From NCBI GenBank assembly GCA_900768695.1, contig CAAGDY010000133.1, forward strand, positions 1 through 15,963: a DNA stretch of 15,963 nucleotides, written 5' to 3'. Each line of letters begins with the position of its first letter. Position 1 is the first letter of the stretch. Positions 5,549 through 12,096 of the stretch are shown in pieces. The translations under genes were made by a program, and so were the position numbers. The stretch is from an uncultured Anaerovibrio sp. (lineage in GTDB: Bacteria > Bacillota > Negativicutes > Selenomonadales > Selenomonadaceae). The notes beneath the pieces are model-generated. The model searched no databases, was not told the DNA's origin, and worked only from the letters and a program-made list of their open reading frames with translations.

Positions 5549-5995
5549 ATGCGTATTTCGGCGAAGGGAAGGTACGGGCTGGCGGCCATGGCGCATCTGG
5601 CTCTTAACTACAGCGGTGGCAGTCCGATTACCATTATCAGCATATCTGAAAAAATGGGGATTTCCAAGATTTATCTGGAGCAGGTCTTTGCGTTGCTGAA
5701 GCGTGGCGGACTGGTGCTGTCGCTCAAGGGGTCTCAGGGCGGCTATCAGCTTTCCCGCGCTCCGAAGGACATTACGGCCTATGATATTCTGGCTTCTATA
5801 GAAACTTCCATGATGGAACCGGCGGACAGGACAGTGGCGGATACCCAGCCAAAGCTGGAAAATGCCCTGCAGGAGCTGGTATTTGACAAGCTGGATGACG
5901 CTATCAGGGCTTCTCTGGCAGAAGTAAATCTGGAGGATATTCTGCTGGACATAGAGAAGAACAGCTCCCCTGACCAGCTGATGTATTTCATCTGA
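5549..5995 (+). CDS. Rrf2-family transcriptional regulator, probably CymR-like
   Basis: This is a DNA-binding repressor of 148 residues. The Rrf2 start MRISAKGRYGLAAMAHLAL leads into a winged helix-turn-helix (about residues 1-80), with the recognition region ISEKMGISKIYLEQVFALLKRGGLV and wing GSQGGYQLSRAPKDITAYDIL. The rest is the dimerisation helix and a variable acidic tail. The protein contains no cysteine, so it cannot carry the Fe-S cluster of IscR or the redox sites of NsrR. That leaves a CymR-type role in sulfur metabolism as the best reading, supported by divergent cysK. In Bacillus, CymR acts with CysK, which reports O-acetylserine; whether this applies here is inferred. The start at 5549 has AAAGGA about 10 bases upstream. 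A strong terminator follows directly, so the gene is monocistronic and probably autoregulated. Confidence 0.85.
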   Translation: MRISAKGRYGLAAMAHLALNYSGGSPITIISISEKMGISKIYLEQVFALLKRGGLVLSLKGSQGGYQLSRAPKDITAYDILASIETSMMEPADRTVADTQPKLENALQELVFDKLDDAIRASLAEVNLEDILLDIEKNSSPDQLMYFI

Positions 5996-6010
5996 TATTT
6001 TATCAGACAG

Positions 6011-6049
6011 TACAAAAAGACCGGAGGCCCAAGCCCCGGTCTTTTTGTA
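6011..6049. terminator. Terminator of the Rrf2 gene
   Basis: The 14-bp perfect arms TACAAAAAGACCGG (6011-6024) and CCGGTCTTTTTGTA (6036-6049) enclose an 11-base loop, with five T at the end of the plus-strand stem. It begins 16 bases after the stop. The A-rich left arm also allows function for the converging mutase transcript. Confidence 0.88.
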
Positions 6050-6050
6050 T

Positions 6051-6174
6051 GTGCGTTATTGTGTGCGCATATATGTGGCACTCCCTGTTTTTGCGTTATT
6101 GCATATACAGAGGTGCGATACTGCCCTGTCACTGCGGTTATTGCATGTGCAGGTATGCAGTACTGCTGGCCTTT
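6051..6174. repeat. Degenerate tandem repeat of about 42 bp in a convergent spacer
   Basis: Three decayed copies run at 6051-6090, 6091-6132 and 6133-6174, each opening with a version of TGCGTTATTG and continuing with a CATATA/CATGTG and GCGATACTG/GCAGTACTG stretch. A fragment of a fourth copy (GCATATCAGGTG) follows. No gene is seen in 6050-6228. Copies are too diverged for CRISPR, and no spacers separate them. Confidence 0.45.
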
Positions 6175-6228
6175 GCATATCAGGTGTGAAGCCTTTCGGC
6201 TTTAATCTCCTGCTGTGTCGGAAGGTTA

Positions 6229-7911
6229 TCAGGAGAACAGCGGCTTCAAGGCGGTGGACAGTTCATCCTTCTGTGCCTGTGCTTCAGCCAAATCCTTGCC
6301 CAGTGTGGTGAAGTAGGTCTTGATTTTCGGCTCAGTGCCGGACGGGCGCACGATAGCGGTAGCTCCGCCCTCCAGCTCGTAGAGAAGCACGTTGGCAGGC
6401 GGCAGGCCGGTTTCCTCTGACTTCTTGAAGTCAACAGCCTTTGTTACCTTGTACTTGCCGATGGCGGCAGGCGGATTGTTCCGAAGCTCAGTCATGATGC
6501 CGGCCATCTTGTCCATGCCGGTAAGGCCAGGGAACTCAAAGCTGTCAATCTTGTTCAGGTAGCGGCCATACTGGGTGTAGATTTCCTCCAGGCGCTGCTT
6601 GATGCTGGAGCCGGTAGCGCGGTAGTAGGCAGCCATTTCGCAAATCAGCATGGAGGCCACCACAGCATCCTTGTCACGGACATAGGTACCGGCCAGATAG
6701 CCGTAGCTTTCCTCAAAGCCGAAGATAAAGCGTTCTTCCTCGCCCTTTTTCTCAAGGCCGAGAATCTGGTCACCAATCCACTTGAAGCCGGTAAGCACAC
6801 TGCGCAGCTCCACGCCATAATGCTCTGCCACAGCCTTGGCCAGCGGGGTGGATACCAGTGACATTACAGCCACAGGGTTCTCCGGCATGGTGCCCTTCTC
6901 AATGCGGCCTGCGCAGATGTAGTCCAAAAGCAGTACGCCCATCTCGTTGCCGGATACCAGCTCATAGGAGCCGTCAGGGCACTTCATAGCAATGCCTACA
7001 CGGTCAGCGTCAGGGTCGGTGGCCAGCATCAGGTCAGCATCACATTCCTGCGCCAGCTTCAAGCCGGACTCAAGAGCGGCATAAATCTCCGGATTCGGGT
7101 AGCTGCAGGTGGTAAAGTAGCCGTTAGGGTACTCCTGCTCAGGCACAATAGTGATATCGGTGATGCCGATATCCTTTAATACCTGTGTAACAGGCACCAG
7201 GCCGGAGCCGTTCAGCGGGCTGTAAACCAGCTTCAGGCCACTGGTTCTGGCAAGGCCCGGACGCACCTGACGGGACTCGATTGCCTCGTAGAAGGCCTTC
7301 TTGCAGTCATCGCCTACGAAGCGGATGAGGCCGTCCTCAACGCCCTGGGCAAAGGAAACTATCTTTGCGCCGGTCAGCACATCAATCTTCTGGATTTCAT
7401 CATAGACGATATCAGCCGCCTGGTCAGGCATCTGGCAGCCGTCAGGGCCATAGGCCTTGTAGCCGTTGTACTTGGCAGGGTTGTGGGAAGCTGTCACCAT
7501 GATGCCGGCATTGCAGTTGTAGTATCTGGTGGCAAAGGAAAGGGCAGGCACCGGCATGGCGGCATCATAGATGCGTACCTTGATGCCGTTGGCGGCCAGC
7601 ACGCCGGCGGCGGTCTTGGAGAAGACGTCGCTCTTGAGACGCGTGTCGTAGCTGATAGCTACGGTCTGGGTGCCGCCCTGGGTCTTTACCCAGTTGGCCA
7701 GTCCCTGGGTAGCCTGTGCTACCACGTAGATGTTCATGCGGTTGGTGCCGGCGCCCAGCACGCCGCGCAGGCCTGCCGTGCCGAACTTCAGCGAAACGGC
7801 AAAGCGTTCCTTGATTTCCTCGTCGTTGCCCTCAATGCGCCTTAGCTCCGGGCTCAGGTCAGCATCCGCCAGGTCTGCCGCCAGCCAGCGCTTGTATTCT
7901 TCATTGTACAT
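6229..7911 (-). CDS. Alpha-phosphoglucomutase / phospho-sugar mutase (long form)
   Basis: The enzyme interconverts glucose 1-phosphate and glucose 6-phosphate, linking glycolysis to nucleotide-sugar, glycogen and envelope polysaccharide synthesis. At 560 residues it matches the long PgcA/PGM2-type class rather than the 450-residue PMM/PGM or GlmM forms. All four active-site segments are visible: the phosphoserine loop GIMVTASHNPAKYNGYKAY (Ser142), the metal-binding DPDADR (299-304), the sugar-binding GFEESYGY (398-405) and the phosphate-binding RPSGTEPKIKTYF near residue 530. I chose start 7911 (MYNEEYKRWL) because GGGAGG lies eight bases upstream; the open frame continues 44 codons further without family similarity. 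It converges on the Rrf2 gene, shares that gene's hairpin and is separated from dnaB by a terminator. Specificity for mannose versus glucose phosphate cannot be settled from sequence alone. Confidence 0.93.
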   Translation of the reverse strand: MYNEEYKRWLAADLADADLSPELRRIEGNDEEIKERFAVSLKFGTAGLRGVLGAGTNRMNIYVVAQATQGLANWVKTQGGTQTVAISYDTRLKSDVFSKTAAGVLAANGIKVRIYDAAMPVPALSFATRYYNCNAGIMVTASHNPAKYNGYKAYGPDGCQMPDQAADIVYDEIQKIDVLTGAKIVSFAQGVEDGLIRFVGDDCKKAFYEAIESRQVRPGLARTSGLKLVYSPLNGSGLVPVTQVLKDIGITDITIVPEQEYPNGYFTTCSYPNPEIYAALESGLKLAQECDADLMLATDPDADRVGIAMKCPDGSYELVSGNEMGVLLLDYICAGRIEKGTMPENPVAVMSLVSTPLAKAVAEHYGVELRSVLTGFKWIGDQILGLEKKGEEERFIFGFEESYGYLAGTYVRDKDAVVASMLICEMAAYYRATGSSIKQRLEEIYTQYGRYLNKIDSFEFPGLTGMDKMAGIMTELRNNPPAAIGKYKVTKAVDFKKSEETGLPPANVLLYELEGGATAIVRPSGTEPKIKTYFTTLGKDLAEAQAQKDELSTALKPLFS

Positions 7912-8063
7912 CGTATATACCTCCCATGGATGTAATAAATGGATTGCAGCTTTATCGGCCGTCCGGCTTATAAGCTCCTTTATAAGCGGCCTGTGGGCCG
8001 GTCTGTGAATCGCCTGCGTATCAGCTTTTGCCTCAGCTTGCAAACGGCCTATATATGATTATA
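7912..8063 (-). promoter_or_regulatory. Promoter and structured 5' leader of the phosphoglucomutase gene
   Basis: A TATAAT on the minus strand at 8063-8058 would start a leader of about 140 nt; no good -35 is visible. The leader contains 8-bp arms, GCTTATAA and TTATAAGC (7966-7973 and 7980-7987), flanked by GGCC/CCGG-rich segments near 7956-8001, so a compound hairpin is likely. No known riboswitch class is recognised. Confidence 0.3.
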
Positions 8064-8076
8064 ATTCGCACTAAAT

Positions 8077-8130
8077 AAAAAAAATCCTGCTTTTCTGCAA
8101 AAAAATGTTGCAAAAAAACAGGACTTTTTT
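8077..8130. terminator. Terminator at the end of the yybS-dnaB operon
   Basis: On the minus strand a stem built from AAACAGGA (8116-8123) and TCCTGCTTTT (8085-8094), with inner TGCA/TGCA pairing, is followed by eight U (complement of 8077-8084). The base of the hairpin reaches the dnaB stop codon at 8129-8131. A T-run on the plus strand also makes it bidirectional. Confidence 0.7.
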
Positions 8131-9475
8131 ATTGCATTTTTGAGAGGTTGTCAAAGCGCGTGTAGGATTTCTGGAAGTAGAGCTTTACCGTGTCCACCGG
8201 GCCGTTGCGGTGCTTGGCCACGATTACCTCGGTGATGTTCTTGTTTACGGTTTCCGGCTCATAATAATCCTCCCGGTACAGGAACATGACAATATCGGCA
8301 TCCTGCTCCAGTGAGCCGGACTCGCGCAGGTCGCTGAGCATCGGCCGCTTGATTTGGCGCGATTCCACGCCGCGGCTCAGCTGGGACAGGGCGATAATCG
8401 GCACGTTCAGCTCCCTGGCCAGGGATTTCAGGGAGCGGGAGATTTCGGCGATTTCCGCCTGGCGGTTGTCGCTGTTTCCCTTGCCGCTTCCCTGCATGAG
8501 CTGCAGATAGTCGATGATAATCAGGTCAAGCCCGTGCTGGGATTTCAGCCGCCGCGCCTTGGAACGCAGCTCGTTGACCTGAATTCCGGCCGTATCGTCA
8601 ATGTAGAGAGGTGCCTTGCCGATGATTTCCGCCACCATCATCAGCTTGCCCCAGTCCTCATCCGGGATATCGCCGATGCGCACCTTCTGGGAGTCCAGGC
8701 TGGCCTCGGAGCAGAGCATACGCTGCATGAGCTGGGTCTTTGACATTTCCAGCGAAAAGAAGGCCACAGATTTTCTTTCTCTGATGGCCACGTTGGAGGC
8801 TATGTTCAGGGTAAAGGCCGTCTTGCCCATACTCGGGCGGGCAGCTACCAGTATTAAATCCGACGGCTGCAGGCCGGAGGTCAGCGTGTCCAAATCCGTG
8901 AACTCGGTAGGAATACCCGTCAGGCCGCCCTTTGATTCATAGACGGTGTTTATCTTGTCAATGCTTTCGATAACAATCTGGTTGATGGGCGTAAAATCTC
9001 CGGACATGTGCCGGGAGGAGGCGTCCATAATCCGCTTTTCCGCCCTGTCCAGAATGGTGGGCACATCCTCCTCGCCATCGTAGGCCATGGCGGTAATATC
9101 GCTGGCGGCATTGATAAGGTTTCTAAGGTCAGCCTTTTCCCTGACAATATTGGCGTAATAGGCCACGTTGGAGGCGGAAGGAACGGCGTTGGCAAGCCCC
9201 GCGATAAAGGCCGGGCCGCCTACCTTTTCCAGCAGGTTTTCCTTGTCCAGCTGTTCTGACAGGGTGACAATATCCACAGGTATGTTGTCGTTGGACAGCT
9301 TCAGCATGGTTTCAAAGACGATGCCGTGGGCATCGCGATAAAAATCACTGCGCTTTAAAAGCTCTGCTGCATCTGCAACAGCGGACTTCTTCATCATCAT
9401 GGAGCCGAGGACGGCCTGTTCCGCCTCGATGTTGTTGGGGGGAACCATCTTCATTATGTCATCCTTGGTTGTCAC
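8129..9475 (-). CDS. dnaB: Replicative DNA helicase DnaB
   Basis: This hexameric 5'-3' helicase drives the replication fork and recruits primase. The 448 residues are the usual length. The N-terminal primase-interacting domain (about 12-115, starting PPNNIEAEQAVLGSMM) is followed by a linker and the RecA-like motor, with Walker A ARPSMGKT (212-219), the SLEMS motif with catalytic Glu243, Walker B DLIIIDYLQL (317-326) and the QLSRGVESR and DLRESGSLEQDAD segments. No intein or other insertion is present. The start codon is GTG at 9475: AAGGAGG, which also encodes the last Lys-Glu codons of the upstream protease gene, lies eight bases before it. Only three bases separate that gene's stop from this start, so translational coupling is likely. 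It is the last gene of the operon. Confidence 0.96.
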   Translation of the reverse strand: MTTKDDIMKMVPPNNIEAEQAVLGSMMMKKSAVADAAELLKRSDFYRDAHGIVFETMLKLSNDNIPVDIVTLSEQLDKENLLEKVGGPAFIAGLANAVPSASNVAYYANIVREKADLRNLINAASDITAMAYDGEEDVPTILDRAEKRIMDASSRHMSGDFTPINQIVIESIDKINTVYESKGGLTGIPTEFTDLDTLTSGLQPSDLILVAARPSMGKTAFTLNIASNVAIRERKSVAFFSLEMSKTQLMQRMLCSEASLDSQKVRIGDIPDEDWGKLMMVAEIIGKAPLYIDDTAGIQVNELRSKARRLKSQHGLDLIIIDYLQLMQGSGKGNSDNRQAEIAEISRSLKSLARELNVPIIALSQLSRGVESRQIKRPMLSDLRESGSLEQDADIVMFLYREDYYEPETVNKNITEVIVAKHRNGPVDTVKLYFQKSYTRFDNLSKMQ

Positions 9476-9478
9476 CTG

Positions 9479-11650
9479 CTATTCCTCCTTTGCCAGCAGA
9501 AGCTCAAGGGCTTCCGTTGCCGTGCTTACAGGGAAAATTTCCAGCCCCAGGTGGTGCTGTGGTATATCCTTGGTGTTTTCCGCCGGAATAATCAGGCGGC
9601 TGATGCCTGCCTGTTTTGCGCCGTAGGCCTTTTCAAAGACGCCGCCTACAGGGCGCACCCTGCCCTGCAGGGAAATCTCTCCTGTAACGGCAGTGTCCTG
9701 CCGGATAGGACGGCCTGTGATGGCGGAAATAATGGCGGTGAGAATGGCCGTACCGGCGCTGGGGCCGTCGATGTTGCCGCCGCCAATGACATTGATGTGC
9801 AAATCGTAGTCGTGTATGTCCTTGCCTGTCACCATGCGCACCACGGAGGCCGCGTTGAATACGGAGTCCTTGGCCATGGAACCGGCGGTTTCGTTGAAGC
9901 GGACCGTGCCCTTGCCCTTCTCGCGGGCCTCAAAGGCTACGGCCTCTATTTCGATGACGGAGCCCAGGAAGCCTGCTACACCCAGGCCAAAGATATGGCC
10001 GACCTCGCATTTGTCGGAGGCTTTTTTGGTGACATAGGGGCTAAGACGGCTGACCTGTGCCACCTTGTAGATGTCAGCCCGCTCAATAATCACGCTGCAG
10101 GTATCCGCTGTGCTATTGACATCAATAGCAATGTCAGCGTCAGCGCTGTCATTGGCACCTGTATCGGCATTTTCATTAGCGTCAGCGTTGTCATCGGCAC
10201 CTGTATCGGCATTTTCATTGGCGTCAGCGTCGGCATCAGTATCTGTATCGGTATTTTCATTAGCGTCAGCATTGGCATCATCATTGCTATCGGTATTTTC
10301 GTCAGCATTGGCTTTCTGGCTGCGCTCCAGGGCCAGGCTGTAGGCATCTGCCAGAATGTTGATGGCCTTGCGCCCCTCGATGGTGTACTCGCTAATCAGG
10401 GTGGCAACTCCCTCTCCCAGCTCGGCAGAGAGCCTCTTTGCCGCCCTGATGACGATTTCCTCGATGTGCCTCGGTGTCAGTGGCTCAAAGTAAATCTCGG
10501 CACAGCGGGAGCGCAGGGCAGGATTGATGGAGGAGGCATCGCGGGTGGTTGCGCCAATCAGCACGAAGTCCGCCGGGGCGCCCTCTTCAAACAGCTTTCT
10601 GATGTACGGCGGTACCTTGTCGTCCGTCGGGTCGTAATAGGCGGACTCAAAGAAGGCCCGCTTGTCCTCCAGCACCTTTAATAGCTTGTTCTGCAGCATG
10701 ACATCCATCTCGCCGATTTCGTCAATAAAGAGGATGCCGCCATGGGCGTCAGTAACCAGTCCCGGCTTTGGCTCCGGAACGCCGGTATCAGCCAAATCGC
10801 GCCGTGCGCCCTGATAGATAGGGTCATGGACAGAGCCTAGCAGGGGATTGGTTAAATCCCGCGGGTCCCATCTGAGGGTGGTGCCGTCCGTTTCCACGAA
10901 GGGCGCAGACTGCTGAAATGGTGACAGGGGACGCTTTTTGGAGGCCTCCAGCACCAGCCTTGCGGCTGTGGTCTTGCCCACTCCCGGCGGCCCGTAGAGA
11001 ATCAGGTGCTGTGGGTAGGGCGAGCTGAGCTTGGCCAGCAGGGAGGCTACGGCTCGTTCCTGGCCTACGATGTCCTCAAGGCATTTCGGGCGCAAAAGCT
11101 CCATGACGGATTGGGTGAGCTTTACCTTTTCCAGCTCCTCCAGCTTTTCGCGCTTCTGCTGTTCCATAGGGGTTTCGTAGCCCTTCTTTTCTTCCTTCAG
11201 AATCTGGCGGCGGATATCCTGCACGTAGTCCTGGTGGTTTTCCTCCAGCCGGTCGGCGATTTTCTGCTCCAAATCCGCTTCCAGCGTCCGTCGGGCCAGA
11301 ATATCTGACATTTTCTCCACCAGCTTGTCCAGAATATCCGGAATATCCTCATCCTTTGGCACAGCCGTCAGGGTAGGATTGTCGTACATGATTTTCTGCA
11401 AAGCAAGGACACGCTCACCCTTGACAGGTGAGCGCACCAGCTGCAGGGCCTCCATCTTGCCGGCCTTGATAACCAGCTTGTCGGAGCCGTAGTATTCCAC
11501 GAGCAGGGAAAAAAGCATGTCTATCCTGCGGTCAAGCTCATCCTTGGCGGCGGCTCTATCCTGAGCCGCCCCGTTCTGACCGTCGATAGGCTGTGCCTTT
11601 TCTTCCCCGTCATTTTTTAGATTAAAAAATTTGGCAAAAAAATTGTTCAT
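9479..11650 (-). CDS. Lon-family ATP-dependent protease (LonB/LonC type)
   Basis: This is a 723-residue Lon-type serine protease fused to an AAA+ unfoldase. The N-terminal 190 residues are charged and helical, with a coiled coil at about 120-180, and replace the usual LonA substrate-binding domain. The AAA+ module holds Walker A GPPGVGKT (220-227), Walker B GGILFIDE (304-311) and the NPALRSRC arginine/sensor segment (377-383). The Lon proteolytic domain (about 520-723) has the catalytic Ser631 in NIDGPSAGTA and Lys674 in VGGVFEKAYG, 43 residues apart as in E. coli Lon. Between the two modules lies a roughly 70-residue Ala/Asp/Asn/Glu/Thr linker (447-517) encoded by tandem repeats. Closest by layout are the LonB/LonC proteins of spore-forming firmicutes. 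There is no membrane segment. Its ATG overlaps the rplI stop by one base, and dnaB follows after three bases. Confidence 0.9.
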   Translation of the reverse strand: MNNFFAKFFNLKNDGEEKAQPIDGQNGAAQDRAAAKDELDRRIDMLFSLLVEYYGSDKLVIKAGKMEALQLVRSPVKGERVLALQKIMYDNPTLTAVPKDEDIPDILDKLVEKMSDILARRTLEADLEQKIADRLEENHQDYVQDIRRQILKEEKKGYETPMEQQKREKLEELEKVKLTQSVMELLRPKCLEDIVGQERAVASLLAKLSSPYPQHLILYGPPGVGKTTAARLVLEASKKRPLSPFQQSAPFVETDGTTLRWDPRDLTNPLLGSVHDPIYQGARRDLADTGVPEPKPGLVTDAHGGILFIDEIGEMDVMLQNKLLKVLEDKRAFFESAYYDPTDDKVPPYIRKLFEEGAPADFVLIGATTRDASSINPALRSRCAEIYFEPLTPRHIEEIVIRAAKRLSAELGEGVATLISEYTIEGRKAINILADAYSLALERSQKANADENTDSNDDANADANENTDTDTDADADANENADTGADDNADANENADTGANDSADADIAIDVNSTADTCSVIIERADIYKVAQVSRLSPYVTKKASDKCEVGHIFGLGVAGFLGSVIEIEAVAFEAREKGKGTVRFNETAGSMAKDSVFNAASVVRMVTGKDIHDYDLHINVIGGGNIDGPSAGTAILTAIISAITGRPIRQDTAVTGEISLQGRVRPVGGVFEKAYGAKQAGISRLIIPAENTKDIPQHHLGLEIFPVSTATEALELLLAKEE
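10137..10304 (-). repeat. Four 42-bp tandem repeats inside the Lon-family gene
   Basis: Units run at 10137-10178, 10179-10220, 10221-10262 and 10263-10304. Each begins GCGTCAGC and ends in a TATCGG-ATTTTC block on the plus strand; units 1 and 2 are nearly identical, 3 and 4 more diverged. Each encodes 14 residues of the acidic Asp/Ala/Asn/Glu/Thr linker. The unit is a multiple of three, so copy-number change keeps the frame. Confidence 0.9.
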
Positions 11651-12096
11651 CAGTTAGCCACTACCTCAACCTTGATGGTACTTGTGATTTCAGGATGCAC
11701 CTTAATAACGGCCTCATAGCTGCCCGGGCCTGTGATTTCGGACTTCAGGGCAATCTTGCGCTTGTCCATGTCGATGTTGTGCTGTTTTTTCAGCACATCG
11801 GCCACATCCTTGCCGGTTACGGAGCCGAAAAGGCGGCCGTTGGCACCGACCTTGACAGGGATTTTGACGGTCAGCTTGGCCAGCTGGGCGGCCATGAGCT
11901 TCGCCTCGTCATTGTCCTGTGCTTTCTTGCGGGCGGCGGAGCCTGCCTTGGCCTTGGCCACGTTCAGGTTTTCCGCTGTTGCCTCCTGGGCAAATTTCTT
12001 CGGCAGCAGGAAGTTCCTGCCGTAGCCCTCGGAAACCTCCACGATATCGCCTTTATTTCCTACTTTTTTAACATCCTGCAGAAGTATTACTTTCAT
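11650..12096 (-). CDS. rplI: Large-subunit ribosomal protein bL9
   Basis: bL9 binds 23S rRNA near the L1 stalk and helps keep reading frame. With start MKVILLQDVKKVGNKG at 12096 the protein has 148 residues, the standard length. The N-terminal RNA-binding domain with EVSEGYGRNFLLPKKFA is followed by the long connecting helix (about 45-75, Ala/Lys-rich) and the C-terminal domain (GRLFGSVTGKDVADVLKKQ). An in-frame ATG three codons earlier lies only one base from the GGAG and is too close; ATG 12096 is spaced 10 bases from it. The start lies within the 3' end of gdpP (29-base overlap), and the stop overlaps the ATG of the protease gene by one base, so translation of the three genes is likely coupled. 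Confidence 0.97.
   Translation of the reverse strand: MKVILLQDVKKVGNKGDIVEVSEGYGRNFLLPKKFAQEATAENLNVAKAKAGSAARKKAQDNDEAKLMAAQLAKLTVKIPVKVGANGRLFGSVTGKDVADVLKKQHNIDMDKRKIALKSEITGPGSYEAVIKVHPEITSTIKVEVVAN

Noticed and set aside
6051..6174. CRISPR array
   Set aside because: The ~42-bp units abut directly with no unique spacers and are too diverged; no cas genes are in the window.
10137..10304. CRISPR array or mobile-element insertion in the Lon-family gene
   Set aside because: Units abut without spacers, stay in frame and encode a continuous acidic linker; there are no terminal inverted repeats or target duplications.
9551..10681. Long plus-strand open frame opposite the Lon-family gene (376 codons)
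   Set aside because: It is antisense to a gene with intact Walker and Ser/Lys catalytic motifs. Its own translation is His/Gly/Val-rich with an iterated Ile/Ser/Val stretch produced by the 42-bp repeats, and it matches no family.
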